Positions 33,561 to 44,819 of a DNA stretch of 64,000 nucleotides are shown in pieces. The notes beneath the pieces were generated by a model that saw only the letters and a program-made list of their open reading frames with translations, had not been told where the DNA came from and ran no database searches. The DNA is from Buddleja alternifolia. Taxonomy: Eukaryota; Streptophyta; Magnoliopsida; Lamiales; Scrophulariaceae. Each line of letters starts with the position of its first letter. The first letter of the stretch is position 1. The stretch lies in assembly GCA_019426215.1 (NCBI GenBank), contig CM033405.1:6797001-6861000 (forward strand), given 5' to 3'. The translations under genes and the position numbers were made by a program.

Positions 33561-33928
33561 ATATTGTGTCCTCATAGTAATTGAATTATTATGGATTTTG
33601 AATGGAAAATGTTCCTAATTAAGTTGTTTTTGAGTTGCAACACGAAAATAATCAATAATTAAATTAATTTAACTATACTAATAACTTAAAACTAGCAATT
33701 GCAATCAAACTAATAAAATTTTATTAGAAACACAAAGAAACTAGTAAATTATTTACCAAAAAGAAGCGGGAATTGGGTTTTTTTTGGCTAACAGAAGCGG
33801 GAATTGCAGAAGAAGAAAAAAAGAGGAAAAGCCCCCCTCTTTCGTCTCTCTCTCACTCTCACCTCTCACCGTGTACCGCCGCCATCACCACCACACCCAC
33901 CGTATGCCGCCGCCGCCACCACCAGCAG
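33561..33928. other. Leader-like GC-rich region, non-coding
   Basis: AT-rich to 33770, then CT-rich and (CCR)n sequence such as CTCTCTCTCACTCTCACC and CGCCGCCGCCACC. It looks like a plant 5' leader and is interrupted by a hAT element at 33929. The proline-rich frames are low-complexity artefacts. Confidence 0.4.
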
Positions 33929-34310
33929 CAGGGACGGAGCGAGGAGGGGGGCTGAAGGGTGCGCTCGCCCCCCCTCAATTTTGAAAAATCAATTTTTTAC
34001 CTTACAAAATTTTTTATATATGAATTTCGCCCACCCTCAAAATAAAAAAATATCACGCTTTTTTCCTTTTCTTTGAGTTCGCCCCCCCAAACCCAAAATC
34101 CTGGCTATAACGAAAGAGATATAAGAGTATAAAGTATGTCAAAAGTTGTAATTGAACCTAATTCCTTATTATATTTCCTCCCATAAATATAGCATACCAT
34201 ACCGGGGGGCCGCACCCCTCTTACATCCTTCGTCTATTTGGCAAAAAAAAAATATATAACTATATCACCACAATCTCGCCCCCTCGATAAAAATCCTGGC
34301 TCCGTCCCTG
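33929..34310. mobile_element. hAT-type MITE, 382 bp
   Basis: The ends CAGGGACGGAGC and GCTCCGTCCCTG are perfect 12-bp inverted repeats with the hAT CAGGG start. The 8-bp duplication ACCACCAG occurs at 34311-34318 and at 33918-33925. The left copy is separated from the end by an extra CAG, probably slippage in the (CAS)n host tract. Confidence 0.8.
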
Positions 34311-36090
34311 ACCACCAGCTGATACCGCCGCCGCCGCCACCACCACTACCCCCTAAAAATCCCGAATCTTCAAACAAAGCTTCATTTCCCCATCAAATAT
34401 CCCAAATCTCTAAGCTGAAACCCTAATCACCTCACCCACAACGCACCCTGATTTACGGTGAACCATGACGGCGGCGCCACCACCACCCACCGGGAGAGAG
34501 CTATCGAGTCCTCCTTTTTAGCTAATTTATTGCTTCTAGATCTGCTGCTGATTTGGTGTTCTACTCTCTAGTTTTCCAATTCAATTATCTTAGTTTCTTT
34601 TGTTGGATCGGATCTGAGTTTTATAGCCATGATTTGGTGTCCTCCTTTTTTACACAACTTCTTTGGTAGCCATGATTGTAGCTTTTATGCTTTATTTGTT
34701 GATTATAACTATCTTCAAGTTTCGGTGTGAGGGTGTACATGTAGATTTCTTTTTTCTTTTTTTCTGTCTGATTAGGAATATATTCTGAATGAAATTATGA
34801 TACAGAAACCACACGGTCGCTGAAGCACAAATGATGGGAGATAAGTAGATAATTTTATTTTGTATCAAAAACTTATCTGCAGCAAGATCCCTTTGAATTG
34901 GTGAGAGAAAAAGAGGAATTACATTTTCACAAAAATATCTGATGTGAGTGTGTACCTTTTTTTGCGGTTCAGGTTTAAATCCATTCCTGTTCGGTGTTGA
35001 AAAAAGGGTTCTCTTTGGAAGGAGATAAATTGCATTTTGACATTTTTGCATATCATGCGCTGAATTTTTTTAATGAAAGCCATTTGGTCATAAGCAAAAT
35101 CTATGTTTAAGAAACTGTAAATAGAGAAGATTTTAGTTTAATTAACAGATTATTCAAATTGATGGTTAAAAGAAACGCTAATTGATACCCCTTTTTTTTT
35201 GGCTTAGCTAGGATAAATTTGTAGATATTAATTTTTTAATGACAGTTGCATGTTTCACTTCCACACTCTCCAGCCATGTTCTCTGTAAGGATGTTGATTG
35301 TGCTAAAATAATTAGACAACGCCGATCAGGGTTCATAATTTAGTTATCATAAAGTTGATTTATTGTGAATGTGAACAACTGAACAAAATGGATGTTATTG
35401 TTGTGGAACTGGAGTCCTATACAGAGAACTTTTACGAGTGACAACTAGTGATGTACACTAGTTGAGCTCGACGGTATTTCCTAGTTCAGGCCCGGGATCG
35501 ATGAGCCACTTCCTGAGGCTCAAGCTTTAGCTCATCAGAGAGGCAAATGGAACTCAGGCTCGCTGATCACACTGCTATAAGGTTATTTCCAATTTGTGTT
35601 TGAATTTAAATGAAATACAATCATGGTGCTTTGCTTTGAGCTTACGATTTTGTATTAATTTCGTGGAATAATTTTTGGTCTTAGTTGACTTTTGCTTGTG
35701 CAAATTATTGCGGTTGATGTGATTTTTGTGTGGTTAGATGAGATCGTGCCTAATTTTATATGCATGTAACAAATGATCGTATTTCGATACATATGTGATT
35801 GGGTCTCAACTTATAGAAAGTGGTGGTGTTTACGTTCCAGGCTTGTGTTCAACAACAACAGCCTGGATGTGGTGAGAGATGGGGTGTCAGTGGATGGATT
35901 GGAGCTGCTCTTGTGCTAGGTAAAACGCTTTCTTTCCTTCAATGTCTTCAGCTGAAATATATTTTGTCCAGAAATATATATTATTAAGTACTGGTTATCT
36001 ACCGCGTAACACTGAATTGTTCTGTTAATGTGCACGTGACTAGGTTATTTTGATTATTCGTGTTCGAGACGTACTATCGACTTCGTTACT
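34311..36090. other. Intron-like sequence in the CACTA element
   Basis: The GC-rich leader resumes to about 34500 (including ATGACGGCGGCGCC), then T-rich intron-like DNA. A segment at 35450-35580 (AGTTGAGCTCGACGG, GGCTCAAGCTTTAGCTC) resembles the GAGCTCGAGC-type MITE. A short GC-rich exon-like piece lies at 35820-35920. I recognise no protein; a captured host gene fragment is possible. Confidence 0.4.
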
Positions 36091-36100
36091 GTTATTCTTC

Positions 36101-37477
36101 GGGAAAATCGCATTTTTAGTCCCATAACTTTGGCCCAGTACACTTTTGGTCCCATAAGTTACGGGATTCTCACTTTACGTCCCATATGTTTCACAAATTC
36201 TCACTTTTGGTCCCATCCGTCTATTTTTAACGGAAAATGGCACGTGAGTGGCACGTGCGCCGGTTGCCAGCTGGTTTTGGGGGGCGAATTGTTCAATTTT
36301 CACTGTTTTGGGGCAAATCTGAAATTTTGAAAAGTCAATTGGGGCAAAATCTGAAATTTTTAAATCGTCTTCTCAACCGATTTAAGGACGGCTTCGAGCA
36401 GCAATTCAGCCGGTGTTAATGGCATTGCACTCAGGGACCCACGTCGGTGTTTTTCGGCGGAAGTTGGGCTCGATTTTAGCCATTTAAAACGTAATTTTTT
36501 CACAGCAAAAACATGACCTTCTCCGAGGTTTCCCAAGCAACTTCCAGCTGCCATGGCCGGGAATTCACTGCGGAATGAAGAAGAAGATGGGTGCTGTCAA
36601 ATTCCAAAAAAAAAGTTTGCCACAAATTGCTTTTCAAAATTTCTTTTTGCCCCAAACAGAGTGAAAATTGAACAATGTCGCACCAAAAACCAGCGTGCAA
36701 CCGGCGCACAGTGCCACTCCCGTGCCATTTCGTTAAAAAAGCGGATGGGACCAAGTGAGAATTTGTGAAAACATCTGGGACGGTTTAAAGTGAGACTCCG
36801 TAACTTCTGGGGACCACAAGTGTACCGGGGCAAAACTTACGGGGACGAAAAAAAATGCGTGTTCCCGTATCTCATTTCGTAGATGCGTACATTGTTGTCA
36901 TTGACTTCAGTGGGACTGGGTCTGTACTCTAGTGAATGCGTTTATTAGATTTTATAACTTGGGTTGCGCGTAAAGGTAAATGATGTTTGCCTAAGAACCG
37001 ATTTAAGGACGGCTTCGAGCAGCAATTCAGCGGTGTAATGGCATGGCACTCAGGGACCCCGTCGGTGTTTTTCCGGCGAATTTGGGCTCGATTTTACCAT
37101 TTTCAACGTCATTTTTTCACAGCAAAACATGACCTTCTCCGCGCGTTTCCAAGCAAATTCACAGCTGCCATGCCGGGAATTCACTGCTGCAATGAAGAAG
37201 AGATGGGCTGCTGTCAAATTCCAAAATTTTGCCCCAAATTGGCTTTTCAAAATTTCAATTTTTGCCCCCAAACAGTGAAAATTGAACAATTCGCCCCCCA
37301 AAACCAGCTGGCAACCGGCGCACGTGCCACTCACGTGCCATTTTCCGTTAAAAATAGACGGATGGGACCAAAAGTGAGAATTTGTGAAACATATGGGACG
37401 TAAAGTGAGAATCCCGTAACTTATGGGACCAAAAGTGTACCGGGGCAAACTTACGGGACTAAAAATGCGATTTTCCC
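36101..37477. mobile_element. Mutator-type MITE with long inverted arms
   Basis: Left arm GGGAAAATCGCATTTTTAGT and right arm ACTAAAAATGCGATTTTCCC are inverse copies over about 260 bp. A 10-bp direct repeat GTTATTCTTC flanks the element (36091-36100 and 37478-37487), consistent with a 9-bp Mutator duplication plus one shared base. The true element is probably about 760 bp, because the inside contains an apparent false duplication (36374-37612). Frames on both strands here come from the palindrome. Confidence 0.78.
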
Positions 37478-37612
37478 GTTATTCTTCAGTTCGTAGCTGC
37501 TGTACATTGTTGTCATTGACTTCAGTGGGATGGAGTATTGTACTCTAGTGAATGCGATTTATAGATTTATATACTTGGGTTGCGCCGTAAAGGTAAATGA
37601 CTTGTTTGACTA
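36374..37612 (+). repeat. Tandem duplication (~612-626 bp) with noisy first copy
   Basis: 36374-36985 and 36986-37612 are the same sequence, both starting AACCGATTTAAGGACGGC. They continue through the MITE right arm and 130 bp of flank. The first copy differs mainly by scattered one-base insertions and deletions at homopolymers, as in uncorrected long reads. The second copy matches the left arm well. Confidence 0.8.
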
Positions 37613-38560
37613 AAGGTTTTTTGCTGGTTTAAATGCTTAAATATGGAATGACATATGAAATGCTAGATTCAGTTAATTCTATTTTCATTGTGATGTTATC
37701 ATTGCTGTTTTAAATTTTCTAAAATGTTTTGTTTGGTGACTACATTTTTTAGGTTGCGGACACTGAATACATTTTACCTTTTTGGGGTGTGTTTTCGATT
37801 GGTTCAATTTGATGTCTCCATTGTGGAAAATGTGAAGCACATGCTAGCTAAAGTGAAGTTAGAAGTTCTGTTTTGCTATTATTAATTAAATTTCATGTTT
37901 TGGTTGTTTTACTCAATTATGACAAGCACAAGCAGGCACAAAGTCACATATGAAAATATCATCGTATAAAATATATTTGAGCAGCCTTGTAGTCTTAAAA
38001 TAACAATTAATTGTATTGATAATCTTTATTAAAGAAATAGGCTTAAGCATCGATGTAGTCTTAAAATAACAATTTCTTGCATTGATAATCTTTGTTCAAG
38101 TTCGGTTAGTTCTTGAGTTAAATAATTGGTTTTTTATTTACTTCTTCACTCATCATTACATGATTATAGTTGATCAATTAATTTATTGCTACAAAATTCT
38201 CAATTTCGAACTCTACAAATTAGTGGGTAGTCTAATTAGTTTCCTATTAGTTGAATTGCTTGATTATTAATTAGTGGGTAGTTAATTAGTTCTTATTAGT
38301 TTCATTACTTGATTACTAATTCAGTGAAATAGATTATAAGTGCTAGCTATATATGTTATATTCATTTCAAGCCATTAGTGATTAGTTTATGTTATTATCA
38401 TAAGTTCAGAAGATATACTTAAAGAGTAACTTACTTTATTATTGCATTAACAAGAAACAAATGAAATATTAGATTTTCTTTTGGTTAATACATAACTAAA
38501 GTTACAAATAGTTTACTCATTGCAAACTAATTATAAATTGGCCAGTCCTGTTTAATCTTT
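37613..38560. other. AT-rich sequence without gene
   Basis: No coding signal is seen. A short direct repeat (GTAGTCTTAAAATAACAATT) occurs at 37990 and 38054. Confidence 0.5.
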
Positions 38561-38570
38561 CGATGGTTAA

Positions 38571-39350
38571 AGAACTATGTAATATGTTTCACTCTTGGCA
38601 TTAGGTAACTTTATGAACTTGTCTTGTTCGATATCTAATTTTGTATTGAACTTATCTAACTTTATGAACTTGTCTAAGAACTATGTAATATGTTTCACCC
38701 TACTTAGGTAATTTTATGAACTTGTCTTGTTCATTGTTAATTTTTTATTGAACTTATCTAACTTTATGAACTTGATGAACTTGTCAAAGAATTATGTAAT
38801 ATGTTTCACCCTTGGTTAGGTAATTTTATGAACTTGTCTTGCTCGATAGTTTATTTTTTGTTAAACTTATCTTTATGAACTTGAAGAACTTGTCAAAGAA
38901 CTATGTAATATGTTTTACCCATGGTTAGGTGACTTTATGAACTTGTCTTGTTCGATAGTTAATTTTTTATTGAACTTATCTAGCTTTATGAACTTGATGA
39001 ACTTGTCAAAGAACTATGTAATGTGTTTCACCCTTCTTAGGTAATATTATGAACTTGTCTTGTTCGATAGTTAATTTTTTATTGAACTTATCTAACTTTA
39101 TGAACTTGATGAACTTGTCAAGGAACTATGTAATATGTTTCACCCTTGTTTAGGTAACTTTATGAACTTGTCTTGTTCATTGTTAATTTTTTATTGAACT
39201 TATCTAACTTTATGAACTTGATGAATTTGTCAAAGAACTATGTAATGTGTTTCACCCTTGGTTAGGTAACTTTATAAACTTTTCTTGTTCGATAGTTAAT
39301 TTTTTATTGAACTTACCTAACTTTATGAACTTGATGAAGAACTATGTAAT
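38571..39350 (+). repeat. Minisatellite, ~107-112-bp unit, about seven copies
   Basis: AGAACTATGTAATATGTTTCACC recurs at about 38571, 38678, 38788, 38898, 39010, 39122, 39234 and 39338. Between copies are TATGAACTTGTCTTGTTCGA and TTTTTTATTGAACTTATC. Copies differ by a few substitutions and small deletions. Confidence 0.9.
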
Positions 39351-40250
39351 ATGATTCTGATGACATGGAGAATGATGATTGAATTTTTCTAATATTGAAG
39401 TAAATAACTTTTATTAGTAATCTTGAAAATATAATTAGACACTTATATTCTATGCTTAGCGATGTGCATAAATATGAAGTTTTAATTTGATAGAGAGGAA
39501 GAATTGACTATCTCATCTTTTATTCTGGATGTATCGTAATAGAATTTTAGTTGCCCCATAATTAAAAGTAATATTTTCTTCTTCCTTTATCTTTTCAAAG
39601 TAAAATTAACTTGGAACACTTTAACTTTGTATGTTATATATTTATGTGGGTTGCAGGCACCAATATTTATGTGAGGAAATTGGGTGTTTGGAGAATTTGT
39701 TTCAGGTATTTTACTTTAACATTGCTTATAACAACTGTAATATTTTACCATGATTTCTAAGTTCTTCTTATGTAATAATTTAGTTCATACTTGTCTTGTT
39801 TCATTTCTAAAAGACATCTGTTAAATTTTTATTATATAATCTATGTAAAGATGTCACTTTAAATACAATTACATGTCTCTTGTTTATATTTTAATTTGGA
39901 GATTATTTGTGTAGGGTGAGGAGTAAGACGCGAGCGGGACACACAACGTGGACGAGAGCAAGATCGTTGCATTTTTTATGACGAGTTAGTGAGATTACAT
40001 TAGTTGGATGAATGATTTAGTAGCTTACAATTGTTAACTTTTTTATTTTTTGATTGAATTATAAGATTTATTTGAGAGAAATAATGAATAATTTGCTTGT
40101 TTTCATAGATTTTCAAATATATGTTTGATTGATGATTACATTATTTGTGTTGATTGGAATTAATTTAGAATTTGATGTTAATTTGATTGTATTGAGATTA
40201 TTTGTAATAAATCAGGATTAATAAAATTAATAAATGGAACATGAAAAATG
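39351..40250. other. Non-coding end region of the CACTA element
   Basis: Possible small exons are flanked by splice-like signals: 39657-39705 (after GGTTGCAG, before GTATTT) and about 39915-39980 (after GTGTAG). They are too short to identify. Confidence 0.35.
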
Positions 40251-40747
40251 CCAGGGATTCAGAGATGGAATTTGACCAAAATCAGAGACAGATTTAGAGA
40301 CAGAATCGTTCAAAATTAGAGATGGAATCAGCGATGGATATGGAGACGAAAATGTTAACTAAATTAGAGACGGATTTAGAGACGGGCACCAGAGACGGAA
40401 TTAGAGACGACTTTAGAGACCTTTTTATTGCAAAATGAATGAAATTATAGACTGATTTAGAGACAGAATAGAGACAGATTTTAGAGACGGATTCAGATAC
40501 AGAATAGAGACGGATTTTAGAGATGGATTTCGTTTGAAAAGTCCACAAATTAGCCACAGAAACAGAGACGGAATATTTGATCCGTCGCTAAAATTAGCGA
40601 TGGAAAAATTCCGTTGCTGATTGGCGACGCCACTTTTAGATACAAGTGCAACGACGAAAAATTTCCGTCGCTGATAAGTTTTAGAGACGGAAATTTGGGC
40701 TTCAGCGACGGATTTTTCCGTGGCTGAAGCCCTATTTTCTTGTAGTG
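40250..40747 (-). repeat. CACTA right subterminal repeats
   Basis: AGAGACGGA, GAGACAGA and TCCGTCGC motifs are dense in both orientations, ending in the inverse CACTA terminus. They match the left array at 30729-31200. Confidence 0.85.
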
Positions 40748-41167
40748 GTAGACAAGTGTGTCCTTGTGGCCATATATGGCTGCTAATTGGACTGGTAATC
40801 GATAGTAATCTTCAGTAATCATATATAGCAAACTAGGGTTTCTATTCACCAACATGATTGCTGCTTCAGTGTTTCCAACATTGGCAGCACAGTGCAAAGC
40901 AGTCTCCCCAAATACATTCTTTAGGGCCAAAGCGTCGTCGGGCAACCATTCCAACAACTTCTTCACAAAATCATTTGCTTTTCCATTTTCTACTGCAATA
41001 TGGAGAGCTGTCTCTAATCTACAACTAACTATCGCTTTCGCGTCCTCTCGGTCTCTTTCGAAGAACTTAACTGCAGTCTCCCAATCACCCGTCAGTGCTG
41101 CTCTATACAGTGGCAAGTACCAGCTTAAATCCTTACCTGCTTCATTTTCGGTAAAGTGTACGTACAG
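40748..41167 (-). pseudogene. Ankyrin gene exon, 5' half (split by CACTA)
   Basis: On the minus strand it encodes KDLSWYLPLYRAALTGDWE, RLETALHIAVENG, GETALHCAANVGNTEAA and LPVQLAAIYGHKDTL. These are the first ankyrin repeats of an ITN1/ACD6-type protein. The acceptor GTTGTTAAG before 41167 is a guess, since coding similarity is clear only from about 41135. It stays open for 140 codons to the CACTA insertion, which falls after a TAC codon. The other half is at 30458-30727. Confidence 0.88.
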
Positions 41168-41504
41168 CTTAACAACAACAAATTAATTTGATACAACAAT
41201 CATATATAAAAACTTGACGTGTATACAAAAACATTATAAAATGCTCCAAAAATTCTAAAAAAATTAGTTAAATTAAAAAAAAATGTAAATAACACAAATT
41301 GCTAATTTTTAATACATAATAAAAGTATTTACTACATCAACCATCAATGAAGCTAAATACATCAACCATCAATGAAGCTAAATATACAAATGAAATGACA
41401 TAAAGCTGGGAAATTCTCTGAAAAAGAAAAGCAAACCTATTCAATCCACACCTATTCATTTCAAAGAAAAGCACACCTAATGTCTGAAAAAAGGAAAAGA
41501 AAAG
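41168..41504. other. Ankyrin gene intron part
   Basis: AT-rich with a 22-bp direct repeat (CATCAACCATCAATGAAGCTAA at about 41337 and 41360). No gene is seen. Confidence 0.5.
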
Positions 41505-42136
41505 TGTAGGGCGCAGCAGAAGTTTTGAGCCCGAGATTTAACTTATTAAGATTCGGCAAATCCCACCAACAAGTTGATGACAAAATAATACCCGAAGAAT
41601 ATAACTATAATGCATACAAGATTTACGTGGTTCGGCAAAATCCGCCTACGTCCACTAGAGTTTCAGTTCTTCCACTGTGAGAGAAATTTACCGGTACAAA
41701 AATACACACTTGAGTTTATCGACAAACTCAAGAAAACCACTCTTGTACAACCACTCTCAAAGTTATATAGAACACTACTCTCAACCCCCCTTTGTATTAA
41801 TATTGCCCCGAAAGAAAAACCCCACAAGTGTTTTCCGTGTAGTACAATTTGTATCTACCACAAATTGCTTTCCCTAGTATACACTACACTTTTCTTAGTA
41901 TATACTACACTACACACATTTTTCTCTCTATGTTTTTATCTTGGTTTGGGATGCTTGAAATGAAGAAATACAACACCTATTTATAGCAATTGTTTCCACC
42001 GGCCAAACACTCCTATTGGTTGAGCAATTGCAAGTTGGTCAAGCAACATATGTCATGCATGACATAGTTCATATCAAATATGTCATGCATGACATATAAG
42101 ATATATATATATTTTATTTTTGTGGAATATTCAACA
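41505..42136 (-). repeat. 3' LTR (minus strand) of deleted copia
   Basis: The 632-bp repeat matches 43665-44288, with about 20 substitutions and small indels (for example a 6-bp insertion at TTAATATTGCCCCG). The TG/CA ends are intact apart from a change in the inner TGTA. Confidence 0.92.
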
Positions 42137-42287
42137 ATCTCCACCTCCACAAAAATAATTCCCCGCAAACCAAATTACGGAACTCCATTGGCCTTCAATC
42201 AGTCCGCTGCACATGCCGAATCAGTAAGGTCCTAACTCCACCTGATTCAAAACGGGCCAATGCACACATGCAGCTCAGTCAACAACG

Positions 42288-43576
42288 CTAGTCGACTGCC
42301 GAGAGGGACGACCTCGACCCATCCTCTCGTCCAGCAGGATTTCCTTCACACCCGTCTGTACCCTGGAAGTTTTTCGGCTCGCTCCACTTCCAGTCATCTT
42401 TTGAGGTCACCAGATGATACAAGTTTTCATACTTCTCTCCTTTCATTAGGACCTTTCCGCCAAGTGTGACTTTCAGGACTCCATCTCCAGCTGAATACTC
42501 ACAGCCCTCGGAGTCCAATTAGCTCATGGAAATTAGATTCCTTCGCATCTTTGGGACATATGCCACACCACCCAAAGTACGATCTACTCCATCAAATATT
42601 TTAATTTTCACCACTCCAGTACCCATGATTCTACAAGTAGAACCATCACCCAAGGACAAAATACCTGCCCTCTTTTCTTGGAGCAAATCAAAATAATCCT
42701 TCCTGGAGCATACATGCATTACACATCCAGAATCTAAAATCCATCCATCCCGAGATGAAGTATCCATACGAGTAGAGACTGTGAAGACATCTGCATCGTA
42801 TGCAACTTCAGCATCACCACCACCACCATTATTACTAACATTGTCGCTCACTCTATTAGGACAATTCCTTTTATAATGGCCTTCCTCGTGGCAATGGTAG
42901 CACCTCTTGCCCTTTCCCCTGGTCTTTGAATCTGACCTGCTGCTCGCAGATTCACCACCAGATGTCCTCCCTACCGATTCATTCCCCGAGTAACCAGCAC
43001 AGACTCATGTCCCACCTCCTGATTTGCCTTTCTCTGTTTTTCATGGGATAAAAGTGATGCACTCACATACTCCAAGTCTAGTGTATCTTTCCTGTATAGC
43101 AACGTCGTCACTAGACTATCATATGAATCCGGGAGCGAGGTAAGAAGTAAAAGGGCTTTATCTTCTTCCTCGACTTTAACCCCAACTTTTCAAAGTTGGT
43201 CCACCAGTCCGTTAAACTAGTTCATGTGATCCATCAGACTATCACCCTCCCGCATCTTGAACCTATAGAGTTGCAGCTTTAGATGCAATTTTGTAGACAA
43301 AGATTTCCCGAGATACAAATTCTCCAACTTTGCCCACAACTTTGGTGCCGAATCTTCAGAATCATCATCCACAATATTATTGATAATGTTGTCCGCAATA
43401 CAAAGTCGAATCGTGCTAACACAGCGCAATTTCAAATCTTTCCATCGTGCATTTTCCATATCCTTCGGTTTCGCCTCTTCTCCCTTCAACACCAAAGCCA
43501 AGCCATGTTGAATTAGGAGGTCTTTCACCCTTCTTTGCCAAAGAGTAAAATTTCCTTTGCCATCAAATTGTTGCAC
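42288..43576 (-). pseudogene. Copia Gag and protease remnant
   Basis: Read on the minus strand, the Gag piece at 43217-43576 has the copia start (FDGKGNFTLWQRRVKDLL) and the MREGDSLMDHMN block. After a stop and frame changes, a CCHC knuckle (CYHCHEEGHYKRNC-like) is near 42880. The protease block WILDSGCVMHVC is within 42519-42851. A short piece to 42288 carries KVTLGGKVLMKGEKYENLYHL, the start of the pre-integrase region. Then the 3' part of pol is gone. Confidence 0.85.
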
Positions 43577-43664
43577 CGAAAACGTATTTGGCCTTGATGT
43601 GCCCTCTATCTTAATAAATAAATCTCAATTTATCAACCCTTAACGAAGTGGCTCTGATACCACT

Positions 43665-44288
43665 TGTTGGGCGCAGCAGAAGTTTTGAGCCCGAGATTTA
43701 ACTTATTAAGATTCGGCAAATCCCACCAACAAGTTGATAACAAAATAATACCCGAAGAATATAACTATAATGCACACAAGATTTACGTGGTTTGGCAAAA
43801 TCCGCCTACGTCCACTAGAGTATCAGTTCTTCCACTATGAGAGAAATTTACCTGTACAAAAATATACACTTGAGTTTATCGACAAACTCAAGAAAACCAC
43901 TCTTGTACAACCACTCTCAAAGTTATATAGAACACTACTCTCAACCTCCCTTTGTATTGCCCCGAAAGAAAAACCCCACAAGTGTTTTCCGTGTAGTACA
44001 ATTTGTATCTACCACAAATTGCTTTCCCTAGTATACACTACACTTTTCCTAGTATATACTACACAACACACACTTTGTTCTTTATGTTTTTCTCTTGGTT
44101 TGGGATGCTTGAAATGGAGAAATACAACACCTATTTATAGCAATTGTTTCCACCGGCCAAACACTCTTATTGGTTGAGCAATTGCAAGTTGGTCAAGCAA
44201 CATATGTCATGCATGGCATAGTTCATATCAAATATGTCATGCATGACATATAAGATATATATATTTTATTTTTGTGGAATATTCAACA
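43665..44288 (-). repeat. 5' LTR (minus strand) of deleted copia
   Basis: The 624-bp LTR starts (minus strand) TGTTGAATATTCCAC and ends CGCCCAACA. It is separated from the tRNA-Met primer site by two bases. Confidence 0.92.
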
Positions 44289-44390
44289 AAAAGAACATAT
44301 TTTCTTTCCTTTGTCTTCTTCAAGAAAATATCAACACAGCTTTTCTCCTTCAACACAGTTTTTCCTTCAACAACTTTTCTCCTAATCGGC

Positions 44391-44575
44391 CGATATTATC
44401 CGATATAATCCGATATTATTATGGTATTGCCGATATTATCGGCCGATATCCGATAATATCGGCGATATCAAAGCCAACCGTTAACAACCCGTATCGCCGG
44501 ATTTTATCGGATGGGAGGGGTCCGATCCGGTTATGTATCGGCCGATATCATCTGATATCGGCCGATACTTTGAAC
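44391..44575. repeat. ATCGGCCGAT palindrome cluster
   Basis: Repeated ATTATCGGCCGATAT and ATATCGGCCGATA palindromes lie within 180 bp, ending TTTGAACCATGA. It is probably a small mobile element inserted at the end of the adjoining Gag-like exon, because that exon's similarity stops where it begins. Confidence 0.6.
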
Positions 44576-44797
44576 CATGAGCAGCACTGGTCAGTATCTC
44601 TGGTTGCATAATGAAATCAAGCAAGCCTTGGCTATCTATTAAACAAAGCATTTGCTCGTTCCAAATTTTGAAGTTGGTTCTTCTGTCGTCGTCTACGAGA
44701 CATGGCTTCACCGTTACAAAACTTGCCACATTAACAAGTGATGGCCATGGCCATGGGTAATCCAAATTTGAGGAAGCCACTGATGGAAGCTCAGCAC
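44576..44797 (-). CDS. Second Gag-like exon of the ankyrin gene (partial)
   Basis: The acceptor GCGTGAAG precedes GTGCTGAGC (minus strand). With the incoming G the frame reads GAELPSVASSNLDY, SLVNVASFVTVK and MLCLIDSQGLLDFI. The last motif matches MICLLESQDLLGFI in exon 1 and the N-terminal region of copia Gag. Similarity stops after about 60 codons, where the ATCGGCCGAT repeat begins. The 3' border is therefore unknown and the exon may be truncated. Confidence 0.6.
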
Positions 44798-44819
44798 CTT
44801 CACGCAAATGAAGATTCAT

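Larger units (their letters stand above)
30729..40747. mobile_element. CACTA-like element, 10 kb, non-autonomous
   Basis: Both ends carry the CACTA terminus: CACTACAAGAAAACAGGGCTTCAGCC left, and its inverse ending GGGCTTCAGCC...CTTGTAGTG right. Subterminal GACGGA/GAGACGG repeats run inward about 450 bp on each side. The flanking triplet GTA (30725-30727 and 40748-40750) is the target duplication, with one extra T at 30728. Removing the element rejoins an ankyrin exon in frame (TAC codon). No transposase was found inside. The contents are tRNA-like repeats, a hAT MITE, a leader-like GC-rich region, a Mutator-type MITE and a minisatellite. It must have moved with help in trans. Confidence 0.88.
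41505..44288 (-). mobile_element. Internally deleted Ty1/copia element
   Basis: LTRs at 43665-44288 (5' on the minus strand) and 41505-42136 flank about 1.5 kb. The 5-bp duplication AAAAG is perfect (41500-41504 and 44289-44293). The primer site TGGTATCAGAGC is on the minus strand at 43651-43662. A purine-rich tract (GTGGAGGTGGAGAT) precedes the 3' LTR. Gag and protease remnants are present, but integrase, reverse transcriptase and RNase H are missing. The LTRs differ by roughly 3%, so it is older than the element at 14947. It sits in an ankyrin-gene intron. Confidence 0.92.

Noticed and set aside
33773..34426. Several overlapping proline-rich frames
   Set aside because: They arise from (CCR)n and CT-rich sequence and a hAT insertion. 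All three frames look alike and none has domain-like composition.
36130..37448. Frames of up to 138 codons on both strands
   Set aside because: They mirror each other because the DNA is an inverted repeat, and part of it is a noisy duplication.
38571..39350. CRISPR-like array
   Set aside because: Units are long and continuous with no short unique spacers, and the DNA is from a plant. It is a minisatellite.
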